64,000 nucleotides of DNA from AP-15 sp963799085 (GTDB taxonomy: Bacteria > Pseudomonadota > Alphaproteobacteria > ATCC43930 > CGMCC-115725), in assembly GCA_963799085.1 (NCBI GenBank), contig CAWCWA010000016.1, forward strand, positions 1-64,000. The letters run 5' to 3'. Below are positions 50,465 to 59,497 of the stretch, piece after piece. How positions within the stretch are numbered: the first letter of the stretch is position 1; each line of letters begins with the position of its first letter. Under the pieces are notes generated by a model. The model made no database searches. It saw only the letters and a list, made by a program, of their open reading frames with translations, and was not told where the DNA came from. The translations under genes were made by a program, and so were the position numbers.

Positions 50465-50677
50465 ATCGCCGTTGCGAGAGCCCACGGCAACGCTGCCCGT
50501 GCTCGCGCCCGGGTGCGCACGCGCGTCGAGCATGTCTTCGCCACCCAGAAATGCCGGCTCGGGCTGCGCATCCGCACCATCGGCATGGTGCGCGCCCGCG
50601 TCAAAATCGGCTTGGCCAACCTGGCCCACAACTTCATCAGGCTGGCCCGGCTCAATGAGCGAGCCGCGCCGGCCTGA
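50465..50677 (+). pseudogene. IS5-family transposase, C-terminal fragment
   Basis: The open stretch reads ARARARVRTRVEHVFATQKC, RLGLRIRTIGMVRARVKIGL, ANLAHNFIRLARL and a stop at 50677. RVEHVF...RTIG..RA..KIGLANL..N is the C-terminal region with the catalytic E of IS5/IS903-like transposases. No upstream part is present, and it differs from the two IS5 elements at 1438 and 34217. It is the remnant of a lost insertion. Confidence 0.82.
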
Positions 50678-51021
50678 CCCCGCGGCCTATGCAAAGCGGT
50701 GGCGACCGGCCTATCAGAGATTCAACCAGGCCGGTCGCGGCGCCGAAAACCCCCGTCCCATCGGAGGCGGCGGCTTCGGCGTCATTGCCCATCCGCTGTG
50801 CGATCTTCGCCGCCATCCGTCGTCGCCCGGCGCTCTTCATCGTCCGGGCGTCGCAAAAGCCAGCGGGCCGCGTCACTGGAGGCGGGTGAGGGAGGGGCGG
50901 CGGATCAATCGCAATTGCCGAGACGCCATGACGGCGGGGAGGTGGAAAGCGCGGCGCTTTTTCTCGCCTACACGCTATCCCGGGGCCGGTCAACGCGCGA
51001 ATGCGCCCAACGTGATCGGCG
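50678..51021. other. Intergenic region, 344 bp, no gene recognised
   Basis: It lies between the transposase fragment and the 3' end of the DUF4239 gene. Frames on both strands are open by chance in GC-rich sequence, rich in arginine, proline and serine, without motifs or ribosome-binding sites. Confidence 0.55.
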
Positions 51022-51819
51022 CTATCGCCTGATGCCGATCTTCTCTTCGCTGAGTACCTCCAGCAGCGGGGCGGGTCCGACCGATATCTCTCCAGTAAAC
51101 GGCCGATTATGGGCGGCAATCAAGAAAACCGACGCGGCAATTCCGGTGGCAAACAGGCCCATTGCAATCATCGACGCGCGCCGGTTGTCGCTATGGAGCA
51201 TCGCTATGGCGATCAGAGTGCAAATCGCTTGGACCGCCAGGCACAACCACTTGGCCGGGTTTACTTGCGAGTGGCTGATGATGATCCTCTGCCGACGCGC
51301 ATCCGACACGTTTTGGAGCGCGGTTGCGATCTGGCGCTGTGCGACCTCTTGGCCCTGGTTCTGCGGCGTCAGGGAAAGGTTCAACTGGAGCAGTTCGGCC
51401 AGCGCGGGTCGAGCGAGGTCGATCTTGTCGGCATGACGAGCCATCAATGGCCACTCGTCGCGCGCGGCTTTCTCGATGTAGACTCTGGTCAGTCCGCGGA
51501 TGCGATCGCCGCCGTCTCCAGGAAAGCTGGCGGACAAGATCATTACCGCACCGAGCGCTTCGGCCTCGCGGTTGACCGCTGCGTTAGCCTGAGCAATGTC
51601 GTTCCAAACCTGGCTGGCGGTAAAGGCGACGAAGAGGCCGAACAGGAGAGCGAGCGACGGCAGCAATCCGGGATTGATCGCTTTGAATGCGCGCGAACGC
51701 TCGCCGGCCGCGAGGACTGTAACGGTTTTGTGGATCGCGATCGCAATTACGTAGGTGACGCCGAACACTGTCAGCGCCACCCATAAGACTGGGAGATCGT
51801 GAAACCACTCGCCCATCAT
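51022..51819 (-). CDS. DUF4239 (bestrophin-like domain) membrane protein
   Basis: A 265-residue integral membrane protein. Helices are visible at LPVLWVALTVFGVTYVIAIA (about 8-27), LPSLALLFGLFVAFTASQVW (about 53-72), WLCLAVQAICTLIAIAML (about 190-208) and MIAMGLFATGIAASVFLIAA (about 216-236). Between helices two and three is an amphipathic helical region (EAEALGAVMILSASFP). The layout of two plus two helices is that of DUF4239 proteins, whose function is unknown; similarity to bestrophin channels has been suggested for the family. It is intact. Confidence 0.75.
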   Translation of the reverse strand: MMGEWFHDLPVLWVALTVFGVTYVIAIAIHKTVTVLAAGERSRAFKAINPGLLPSLALLFGLFVAFTASQVWNDIAQANAAVNREAEALGAVMILSASFPGDGGDRIRGLTRVYIEKAARDEWPLMARHADKIDLARPALAELLQLNLSLTPQNQGQEVAQRQIATALQNVSDARRQRIIISHSQVNPAKWLCLAVQAICTLIAIAMLHSDNRRASMIAMGLFATGIAASVFLIAAHNRPFTGEISVGPAPLLEVLSEEKIGIRR

Positions 51820-51955
51820 GCGCTATTCTCGTGAGAGCAGCGAGGAACCTTCAGGTGTGCCCGGACGGCCCTGCGGCCGAGCACCAGCGCGGCCCGGTTG
51901 TCGAAGATGCGCCATCGTTCGGCGATGTTATCCGAGTTTTCCCCATAACCTGCGA

Positions 51956-52287
51956 CTAGTCGTAGAGGTTCTTCTCGATCTGCGCCCGCGTCTCGGGGGT
52001 GCAGGTTCCGGTCCGCATGCCTGCCTTCGCTTCGGCGGGCAGGCCGGCCAGAGCCTTGTGGCGGGCGGCGGCTACCGACCAGGCGCTGGCCTGCTGTTCG
52101 GCGGTCATGCCGATCGTCTTGAACGCGGCCTGGTAGGTTTTTTCGATCTTTTCCGTCAGGCCCCAATTGCACAGATCGCTCTGCGCGAGGAGATACCCGA
52201 CGGAGGGACCGAGAAGGGCAGTGATCGAGTTCGGCATGCGGCCACGAAGATCAGCGGCATGGCGACGGCAATCGCAAAAATTTTCAC
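51956..52287 (-). pseudogene. Small exported protein of unknown function, frameshift after signal
   Basis: A GTG at 52287 starts VKIFAIAVAMPLIFVAAC, a signal-peptide-like segment. In the adjacent frame from about 52237 the mature part continues PNSITALLGPSVGYLLAQSD, LCNWGLTEKIEKTYQAAFKT, GMTAEQQASAW and ends AGMRTGTCTPETRAQIEKNL. Two cysteines (in DLCNW and GTCTPE) could form a disulfide. An ATG at 52237 would give a 93-residue protein without a signal. I do not recognise the family. A single-base indel joining both parts is likely. Confidence 0.55.
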
Positions 52288-52482
52288 GGCATTACCCGAT
52301 TGAGGTGAGTACGACATCGCGACATATAAAATTGCGCGCATTCTGGCGAGTACGACTCCGGTGCCACGAGCCGGATTCCGCGCGGCGCTCTGATTGCGTC
52401 GCTAGAATTGCCATAATTGCATCATAAGGTGCGCCATTCGGGGCGAGAGCGAGGCGGGACGGGAAGAGATGCGGGCGCGGCG

Positions 52483-52523
52483 TTTGCTGTAGATTCGTTG
52501 CAAATAACAGCAAAAACAGCAAA
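52483..52523 (+). repeat. Dispersed intergenic repeat, copy 3
   Basis: It begins TTTGCTGT and ends ACAGCAAA, which are exact inverted complements, with core TTGCAAATAACAGC between them. It sits just downstream of the minus-strand GST gene, in the same relation as copy 1 to the FAD monooxygenase gene. Confidence 0.72.
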
Positions 52524-52540
52524 CGCAAGGGGTCTGCGAA

Positions 52541-53216
52541 TTATAGCCGGTTGCGGCGGGCGGCGGCGCGGGTGGCCTCGATCGAGGCGGAAGCTTCGGC
52601 CTCGGCGCGCATCCGTTGCGCGATTCTTGGCCGCCGGGCGGTCGAGGCAGCGGCCGAGCCATGCGGCGATTCCGGGTGTCGCCGACAGGTCCATCTCGAT
52701 CGCCCGGCCCATGACCGCGGCGAGGTTGAGGTCGGCGACCGTGAAATTGTCGCCCTGCAGATAGGCCCGGTCGCCGAGTTCATGTTCGAGAACGGCAAAG
52801 GGGCGCCTTCAGCAACGCGACCGCGTCGGCCGCGATTTTTGGTCTCGTTCGGCTTGCGGCAGGCGAGCGGCATGGAACGACCAGACATTGACCCCGCGCT
52901 CGACCTCGTTCGCCGCCCAGAGGCTCCATTGCCAGGCTTTGGCCTCGCCCTGCGGCGTTGCCGGATAGAGGCCGCCCGGCGAATGCTTCTTGGCGAGGTA
53001 GAGGTTGATCGCCATCGATTCCCACATGATGAAGCCGTCATCATCGATCGCCGGCAGGCGGCCGTTCGGGTTGACCGCGAGGTATTCGGGCTTGCGCGCC
53101 CCCTCCGCCCCGGTCTCGATCGCGATGTGCTCGTAGTCGAGCCCCAATTCATGCGCCATCCACAGCACGCGAAAGGCGCGGGTGCGGGCGATCCCGTAAA
53201 TCCGCAGGCGCGGCAT
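52541..53216 (-). pseudogene. Glutathione S-transferase, several frameshifts
   Basis: The N-terminal thioredoxin-like domain starts MPRLRIYGIARTRAFRVLWM and contains VNPNGRLPAIDDDGFIMWES (the conserved cis-proline and ES glutathione contacts) and AINLYLAKKH. The C-terminal helical domain is split over other frames: KIAADAVALLKAP, LEHELGDRAYLQGDNFTVAD, AVMGRAIEMDLSATPGIAAW, LGRCLDRPAA and AQRMRAEAEASASIEATRAA. At least three shifts lie between 52850 and 52620. It diverges from the TetR gene and shares a 93-bp control region, so TetR probably regulates it. Confidence 0.85.
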
Positions 53217-53293
53217 GATTTTCTTCCTCCCTCCGACCAAATCGCCGCGATTGTCCCATGCCGCCCTGTCGGTGTGAACCCGCGGCGATCTGA

Positions 53294-53310
53294 TGTAAAA
53301 GCTTTTCACA
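53294..53310. promoter_or_regulatory. Palindromic operator between GST and TetR genes
   Basis: TGTAAAAGCTTTTCACA is a near-perfect palindrome centred on AAGCTT, AT-rich in a GC-rich region, ending at the TetR start codon. Position between divergent genes and next to a TetR gene makes it a good autoregulatory operator. Confidence 0.55.
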
Positions 53311-53960
53311 TGAGCTGGTCGGGTTCAGGGCCGGGCGGGCGGCGCGGCTATCACCACGGCAATCTGCGCGAGGCGCTGATCGAGGCGGCGCTTGAGCTGA
53401 TCGCAAAGCACGGCCCGGCAGGCTTCACCTTCGCCGACGCGGCGCGCTCGGCCGGGGTGAGTTCGGCGGCACCCTACCGCCATTTCCGTGACCGCGACGC
53501 GCTGATCGCCGACGTCGCCCGGCGCGGCTTTGAGCTTTTCGCCGAGGCGCTCGGACGCGCCTGGAACGACGGCCGGCCCGAGCCCTTCACCGCCTTCGAG
53601 AATATCGGCCGCGCCTATCTCGCCTTTGCCCGCGGCGAGCCCGCCTATTATTCGGCGATGTTCGAGGCGGGGCTCTCCTTCGACGACGACCCGGCCCTGC
53701 GCCAGGCCGCCGATCGCAGCTTCGCCGTCCTGCGCAACGCCGCCGAAGTGCTGTGCGCGCTCCTGCCGCGCGAAGAGCGGCCGCCGGCCCTGATGATGAG
53801 CCTCCACGTCTGGGCGATGTCGCACGGCATCGCCTCGCTCTTCGCCCGCGGCGACGGCGGCAGGCGCCGGCTGCCGATGACGCCCGAGGATCTGCTCGAA
53901 GCGGGCATGCTGGTCTATCTGCGCGGCCTCGGGCTGATCGCACCCCCCGCCGGCGCCTGA
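53310..53960 (+). CDS. TetR/AcrR-family transcriptional regulator
   Basis: A 216-residue regulator. The N-terminal helix-turn-helix is RRGYHHGNLREALIEAALEL, followed by GPAGFTFADAARSAGVSSAA and PYRHFRDRDALIADVARRGF. The C-terminal WHG-type domain has FARGEPAYYSAMFEAGLSFD and SLHVWAMSHGIASLFARGDG. The ATG at 53310 has no ribosome-binding site because a palindrome abuts it, so a leaderless transcript or repression by occlusion is possible. The frame is open further upstream, but that overlaps the GST promoter region. It probably represses the divergent GST gene. Confidence 0.9.
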   Translation: MSWSGSGPGGRRGYHHGNLREALIEAALELIAKHGPAGFTFADAARSAGVSSAAPYRHFRDRDALIADVARRGFELFAEALGRAWNDGRPEPFTAFENIGRAYLAFARGEPAYYSAMFEAGLSFDDDPALRQAADRSFAVLRNAAEVLCALLPREERPPALMMSLHVWAMSHGIASLFARGDGGRRRLPMTPEDLLEAGMLVYLRGLGLIAPPAGA

Positions 53961-53971
53961 CCCCGCCCGTC

Positions 53972-54000
53972 TTGACAGGCGCGCGGGCCGACGCTATGTA
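53972..54000 (+). promoter_or_regulatory. Sigma-70-type promoter for the DUF2852 gene
   Basis: A perfect TTGACA -35 (53972-53977) is separated by 17 bp from TATGTA (53995-54000), a weak -10. It lies 30 bp before the DUF2852 start codon. Confidence 0.6.
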
Positions 54001-54001
54001 A

Positions 54002-54020
54002 ATGTTAGATACATTAACAT
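54002..54020. promoter_or_regulatory. Inverted repeat ATGTTA-N7-TAACAT at the DUF2852 promoter
   Basis: Perfect 6-bp arms lie just downstream of the -10 sequence, at the likely transcription start. A dimeric regulator bound here would block or modulate the promoter. Confidence 0.5.
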
Positions 54021-54029
54021 GAGGCTGCG

Positions 54030-54510
54030 ATGCACCACCTCGCAGGGTATCTCGACGACATCGGCAGGCCGGCCTGGATCGGCTTGATGGTGGTCAGCTT
54101 CATCCTGTTCTGGCCCGCGGGCCTCGTGGTCCTCGGCTACATCATAGGGAGCGGAAGAATGGCGTGCTGGACGCAAGGGGGAACCGGGCGCTGGCAACGG
54201 CGGATGGAGCGGATGCAGCGGCGCATGTCGCGGATGCAGGAAGCGGCCGAACGCTGGAGCGGCGGCGGCGGAACTGGCTGGGGCGGCGGCTATCGCGGCG
54301 CCAGCTATCGCAGCGGCGGCGCCACCGGCAACCGCGCCTTCGACGAATACCGCGAGGAGACGCTGCGCCGGCTCGAAGAAGAGCAGCGCGAATTCATCGA
54401 ATTTCTCGACCGCCTGCGCCACGCCAAGGACAAGGTCGAATTCGACCAGTTCATGGCCGAGCGCGCCCGCCGCCCGCCGGCCCCCGAACCGCAGCCGCAG
54501 GGCGCCTTAG
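54030..54510 (+). CDS. DUF2852 family membrane protein
   Basis: The N-terminal segment WIGLMVVSFILFWPAGLVVL, with YIIGSGRM, is the membrane helix pair typical of DUF2852. It is followed by a basic, methionine-rich region (RRMERMQRRMSRMQ), a glycine linker, and NRAFDEYREETLRRLEEEQR, EFIEFLDRLRHAKDKVEFDQ, FMAERARRPPAP. Family members are about 140-160 residues and end shortly after this. In the native frame the stop is only at 54710, inside the convergent CoA-transferase gene; a one-base shift near 54490 gives a stop at 54510, which I take as the real end. Function is unknown. Confidence 0.78.
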
Positions 54511-54528
54511 GGTCGCTGCGCGGCGAGG

Positions 54529-55714
54529 TCAGACCGCACCCCGCTTGCGCAGGCCGGTTATTGACGCCGCATCGTAGCCGAGTTCGCGCAGCACATCCTC
54601 GGTGTGCTCGCCCTGCGCTGGGGTCGGGCGCAATTCGTCGGGCTGCGGATAGCCGCTCAGATGGATCGGCTGGCCGACTACTTTTTGCGGCCCGAAGGTT
54701 GGATGATTGACCGGGCGGGCGATGCCGAGATGCTGCACCTGCGGGTCGGCGAAGGTCTGGTCGATCGTGTTGATCGGTCCGCAGGGCACGCCGACCTTGC
54801 TCAGCGCCTCGACCCAATGGGCGCTGGTATGGCGGCGCATGATCTCGTTCAGATGCGCGATCAGGGCCTGGCGGTTCTTGGCGCGGGCGACGACGGTCGC
54901 GAAATCGGGATTTTCTGAGAGGTCGCGGGCGCCGGCCGCTTCGCAGAAGCGGCGCCACAGATTGTCGCCCGAGGCGGCGACATTGATGTAGCCGTCGGCC
55001 GTCTCGAACATGCCGGTGCCGGGCGAGGTCGGGTGGAAATTTCCTTCCTGGCCCGCCACCTCGCCCTTCATCAGATAGCGCGCCGCCTGGAAGTCGAGCA
55101 TGAAAATCTGCGCTTCGAGCAGCGAGGTGTGCACCCATTGCCCCTCGCCGGTGCGCTCGCGGTTGAGCAGCGCCAGCACGATGCCGTAGGAGAGCAGCAG
55201 CCCGGCCGAGGTGTCGTTGATCGCGATGCCGACCCGCACCGGCCCCTGGCCCGGATGGCCGGTGATCGACATCAGCCCGCCCATGCCCTGCGCGATCTGG
55301 TCGACGCCGGCGCGCCCGGCATAGGGGCCGTCCTGACCGAAGCCCGAGATGCTGCCGTAGACGATGCGTGGGTTGACCTTCTTCACCGCCTCGTAATCGA
55401 TGCCGAGCCGGTGCTTCACGTCGGATTTGTAGTTTTCGACGATGACGTCGGCGCGCCGGGCGAGCTTGAAGAAGATCTCGAGACCCTCCTTGCTCTTCAG
55501 GTTGAGCGTCATCGAGCGCTTGTTGCGGTGCAAATTCTGAAAATCAGGGCCGTCGCGGCGGCTGCCGGTGGCGTCGACCTGCTCGCCGGGCGGCTCGACC
55601 TTGATGACGTTGCGCGCCCCAATCGGCGAGCTGGCGCGCCGCGGTCGGGCCGGCGCGATGCGCGGTCAGGTCGATGACGAGGAAATCGTTCAGCGGCAGT
55701 GCGGTCGTCGTCAT
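54529..55714 (-). pseudogene. CaiB/BaiF family CoA-transferase, one N-terminal frameshift
   Basis: Class III CoA-transferase of about 395 residues. It starts MTTTALPLNDFLVIDLTAHR, AGPTAARQLADWGA, and breaks near 55622 where GGGGCGCGCAACGTC replaces the expected GGCGCG-AACGTC. It then continues VIKVEPPGEQ, NLHRNKRSMTLNLKSKEGLE, ADVIVENYKSDVKHRLGIDY, SISGFGQDGPYAGRAGVDQI, AQGMGGLMSITG, with the catalytic aspartate probably in AGVDQIAQG or GIAINDTSAG. It ends ITGLRKRGAV. It moves CoA between acids and would activate a substrate for degradation. It is convergent with the DUF2852 gene. Confidence 0.9.
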
Positions 55715-55750
55715 TGCGCGATCTCCGTAGGTTAGCTTTGCCTGGTACCG

Positions 55751-56212
55751 TCAGCCGCCCGGGCCCTGGCGAAAGACGGCGTCTGCGGCCTTGCGCTGTG
55801 TGGGCGACAGCGATGCGTATAGCGCGTCGAGCGCCGGCAGCAGCCGCTTCAATCCGGCGAGTTCCTGCTCCGAATAGCGGATATAGGCGCGCAGGTCATC
55901 GACCGCGCTGGCACCCGGGGCGGGTGGCGGCGAGGCCGTCGCGGCCCGCGCGTTATCGCGCATCACCCCGGCGACGGCGGCGAATTGTGGCTCCTGGGCC
56001 GGCATTATCTGCAGCTTCTGGTGCAGCTGCGCGATGCTTGTCTCGACATTCGGCGGCTGGCCCGCGCCCTGCTGTGCCTGGGCCTGCGTTACCGGGCCCG
56101 GGGGCGGCCCGGCCGCGATCGACGGCGTACTCGCCAGCCCGAAACACAGCGAGGCAGCCGCGGCGGCCCATCGCGTCGTCATCCGAAGCATCCGACAGAA
56201 CCCTTTTTCCAT
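55751..56212 (-). CDS. Spy/CpxP-like periplasmic protein (LTXXQ type)
   Basis: A 153-residue exported protein. The signal peptide is TTRWAAAAASLCFGLASTPS, cleaved near SIAAG. The mature part is helical, with SIAQLHQKLQIMPAQEPQFA and RYSEQELAGLKRLLPALDAL, YASLSPTQRKAADAVFRQGP. The LSPTQRKAAD motif matches the LTxxQ signature of Spy-like periplasmic chaperones. A second start (MLRMTTRW, near 56191) is possible. It is 40 bp downstream of the SMP-30 gene on the same strand. Confidence 0.75.
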   Translation of the reverse strand: MEKGFCRMLRMTTRWAAAAASLCFGLASTPSIAAGPPPGPVTQAQAQQGAGQPPNVETSIAQLHQKLQIMPAQEPQFAAVAGVMRDNARAATASPPPAPGASAVDDLRAYIRYSEQELAGLKRLLPALDALYASLSPTQRKAADAVFRQGPGG

Positions 56213-56252
56213 CCTCGTCGATCGTCATCGCTTGCTTGGACCACACCCGGGA

Positions 56253-57467
56253 TCAACCGGGTGCGGCGCCCTGGATCGCGACCTGGAGCATATAGAGCGA
56301 CTGGCTGCCGGTCATGAAGAGGCGGTCGCGTTTGGGTCCGCCGAAGCACAGGTTGGCGCAGACCTCGGGCAGACGGACACGGCCGATCAGCTTGCCCGCG
56401 GGGTTGAACACCAGAACCCCGGCATAGCCGAGCGGCGCGTTCGAGCTGCACCACAGATTACCGGCAACGTCGGCGCGCATGCCGTCGGGGCCGCACTTGA
56501 CGCCGTCGACGGTCATGTCGGTGAAGAGCCGCATGTTTGCGGGCTTCGTCCCCTGCATGTCGAAGGCGTAGATGACCCGCTGCCCGCCGGGACCGGTGTC
56601 GCCCGGCCCCTTGCCGGTGCTGATCACGTAAAGCGTTTTGTAATCGGGCGCAAAGCAGATGCCGTTCGGGTCGGGGAGCTGGTCTTCGGCTGCTGCGACT
56701 TCGAGCTTGCCGCTCGGGTCCCAGCGGTAGACGTTGGTCGGCAATTCGCGCTTCTTGCCGCCGATAGCTCCCGCATTCGGCGCGCCGACCAGTTGCTTGA
56801 ACATGCCTTGCGGGTTGCTCGGCCCGCCAGGCTCGTCCGGGTGGCCCTCGGCGATCGAGCCGCCGTAGGGCGGGTCGGTGAACCAGATGCTGCCATCAGG
56901 ATGCGGCACAACGTCATTTGGCGAGTTCAAGGGTTTGCCGTCGTAGGAATCGGCGATCACGGTCATCGAGCCGTCATGCTCCCAGCGCACGACACGGCGG
57001 TTGAAGTGCTCGCAGGAAATCTGCCGGCCCTGGAAATCGAATGTGTTGCCGTTGCTGTTGTAGGACGGACGCCGGAACGCCGTCACGCGGCCATCGTCCC
57101 AGATGTAGCGGTATTGAATATTGCCCGAGACGTCGCTGAACACGACATAGCGGCCCTGGCTCGACCACGCCGGACCCTCGGCCCACAACGCGCCGGTCCA
57201 GACCCGATAGATCGCGCCTTGATACCGGCGCAACGGCAGAAACGACGGATCGACGACGATCACGTCAGGGTCGGGATAGATCGAGGGGTTGAGCCGGTCC
57301 CACTGCCGCGGCGGATTGCTGATGACGCTTGCCGGCGTGCCGAGCTTCCCGTTGTCCTGCGCCAGCGCCAGCCCCGACGACATCGCCGCCGTCCCGGCGA
57401 GGCCGGCGCCGCCGGCCAGAAGACCGCGCCGCGATACCGCCCGCCGATCGATCGTCCACATGGTCAT
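56253..57467 (-). CDS. SMP-30/gluconolactonase family protein with Tat signal
   Basis: An intact 404-residue protein. The N-terminus DRRAVSRRGLLAGGAGLAGT is a twin-arginine signal, cleaved near LALAQ. The six-bladed propeller has EGPAWSSQGRYVVFSDVSGN, GNTFDFQGRQISCEHFNRRV, NSPNDVVPHPDGSIWFTDPP (calcium-binding N and D), DPNGICFAPDYKTLYVISTG and DGMRADVAGNLWCSS. These proteins hydrolyse sugar or aromatic lactones in the periplasm. It is divergent from the amidohydrolase gene at 57668. Confidence 0.92.
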   Translation of the reverse strand: MTMWTIDRRAVSRRGLLAGGAGLAGTAAMSSGLALAQDNGKLGTPASVISNPPRQWDRLNPSIYPDPDVIVVDPSFLPLRRYQGAIYRVWTGALWAEGPAWSSQGRYVVFSDVSGNIQYRYIWDDGRVTAFRRPSYNSNGNTFDFQGRQISCEHFNRRVVRWEHDGSMTVIADSYDGKPLNSPNDVVPHPDGSIWFTDPPYGGSIAEGHPDEPGGPSNPQGMFKQLVGAPNAGAIGGKKRELPTNVYRWDPSGKLEVAAAEDQLPDPNGICFAPDYKTLYVISTGKGPGDTGPGGQRVIYAFDMQGTKPANMRLFTDMTVDGVKCGPDGMRADVAGNLWCSSNAPLGYAGVLVFNPAGKLIGRVRLPEVCANLCFGGPKRDRLFMTGSQSLYMLQVAIQGAAPG

Positions 57468-57667
57468 TCCCTCCGGCTGGTTGAATTTGAGCGATTGTGT
57501 ACCGCGCGCTCGGCCTCGACAACCGGCGCTCGCTCTGCCCGCATTCCAGCCATGCGCGAAGAGAAGGCCATGTCTTCGATTTCGCGGCGCGCGGCTGCGT
57601 CGTTTTGCGTGCTAGTGTTCTCTCGAGAACCGTGACCAGCGACCTTAATGCTGAAGGGAATGATGCA

Positions 57668-59369
57668 ATGGCGTATGACCTGCTGATCAAGAACGGCCGG
57701 ATTGTCGACGGCTCGGGAATGCCCGCCTTTCGCGGCGATGTCGGGGTCAAGGACGGCAAGATCGTCGAGATCGGCAAACTGACCGGCCCGGCCCGGCGCA
57801 CGATCGACGCCGACGGTCGCGTCGTCGCCCCCGGTTTCATCGACAATCACTGCCATTACGACGCGCAGGTCACCTGGGACCCGCTCTGCTCCTATTCCTG
57901 CGATCACGGCGCCACGTCGGTGATCTTCGGCAATTGCTCACTGTCATTGGCGCCGGTGCGCAAGGGCAAGGAGCGGCGGCTGTCCGAATTCCTCTCCTAT
58001 GTCGAGGCGATCCCGATGGAGGTGCTCGACACGCTCGAAATCACCTGGGAGACGGTCCCTGAATATCTCGATCAGATGGACCACAATCTCGGGGTCAATG
58101 TCGGCAATCTGATCGGCCATACCGCGGTGCGCTACTACGTGATGGGCGACGAGTGCCAGAAGCGCACCGCCACCGACGACGAGATCAAAGAGATGCAGGG
58201 CCTCGTGCGCGACGGCATGAAGGCCGGCGCGCTCGGCCTCTCGGTGTCGCGCAACCAGGGCCATTTCGATCCGCAGGGGGTACATATCCCGGCGATCTGG
58301 GCCGACGAGAAGGAGATCTTCGCGCTTGGCGACGTGCTGCGCGACCTCGGCACCGGCATCATCCAGTCGGGCGGCGGCAACGGCGCCGAGATGAAGGACG
58401 CGCTGATGAGCCGCCTTTCCGAGGCGACCGGCCGCGTCGTCGTCTACAACAATCTCGGTCAGACGATGCGCCGGCCGGGCCAGTGGCAGAAGCAGATGGC
58501 GCAGGTAGATGCGACGACGGCGAAGGGGATTCGCGCCTACCCGATGTGCACGCCGAACCGCATCACCGACTACTTCCAGATGCGCAACACCCAGACCTTC
58601 CGCGGTCTGCCGGTATGGCACCCGATCTGCTTGTCGAGCCCCGAGCAGCAGCTCAAGGCCTATGCCGATCCCGAAGTACGCCGCAAGCTCCACGAGGAGG
58701 CGGTCGAGTTCAAGGGCGGGCCGGCGATCGGCATCTGCAGCACTTGGTGGGACTATATGGTCCTGCAGACCGCGGTATTGCCAAAGAACAAGCAGTACGA
58801 GGGCAAGACCGTCGGTCAGATCGCCAAGACGCAGGGCAAGGGCATCATCGACTGCTTCCTCGATCTGGCGATCGAGGAGAATCTCGACACCGAATGGCTG
58901 CACGGCGAGAACAACGTCGACGAAGAGGCCGTCGCCAAGATCCTGACCTACCCGAACGCGATCATCGGCCTCTCGGACGGCGGCGCGCATGTCCAGTTCC
59001 AGAGCGGCTTCGGCTTCTCGACCCGGCTGTTGTCGGAATGGGTGCGCGAAAAGCAGGTCATGAGCCTCGAGCAGGCGGTGCGCCGGCTGACCTTCGAAAT
59101 CAGCCTCGACCTTCGGGCTTTACGACCGCGGCCTGCTGCGCCCCGGAATGGTCGCCGACATCGTCATCTTCGACCCCGACACGGTGAAGCCCTTGCCGCT
59201 CGAAGTCGTGCATGACTTCCCGACGGGCGCCAAGCGCATCAAGGAGCCGGCGCAAGGCATCATGGCGACGATCGTCAATGGCGAAGTGCTGCTTGAAGAC
59301 GGCAAGCATACCGGCGCGCTTCCCGGCCGCGTGCTGCGCAACACCTACTATCACGGCCTGCACGCATAG
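57668..59369 (+). pseudogene. D-aminoacylase-type amidohydrolase, C-terminal frameshift
   Basis: Amidohydrolase of about 567 residues. It starts MAYDLLIKNGRIVDGSGMPA, and metal-binding residues are in GFIDNHCHYDAQVTWDP (HxH). Later features are TSVIFGNCSLSLAPV, GLSVSRNQGH and IIGLSDGGAHVQFQSGFGFS (metal D). The frame shifts near 59105 and the last 85 residues continue GLYDRGLLRPGMVADIVIFD, PDTVKPLPLEVVHDFPTGA and end NTYYHGLHA at 59369, the usual end of the family. Members deacylate N-acyl-D-amino acids; related cluster proteins act on cyclic amides. The ATG follows AAGGGAA. Confidence 0.88.
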
Positions 59370-59497
59370 GCCGCCGGGAGGTTCGTTGCAGGGTGGTCTC
59401 GATCGGCCAATGCCGATTGGCGGGTCGAGACCCCGCTCTACGAACTCGCAGTCCGCGAATCGAGTGATAATATCGGTCCTCCTGTGGGAGGATCCCA

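Noticed and set aside
50652..51119. Minus-strand frame of 155 residues next to DUF4239
   Set aside because: Low-complexity proline/arginine content, no start signal, and overlap with the 3' end of the DUF4239 gene.
54511..54710. C-terminal extension of the DUF2852 protein
   Set aside because: It runs into the convergent CoA-transferase gene, family members end earlier, and a one-base shift gives a natural stop at 54510.
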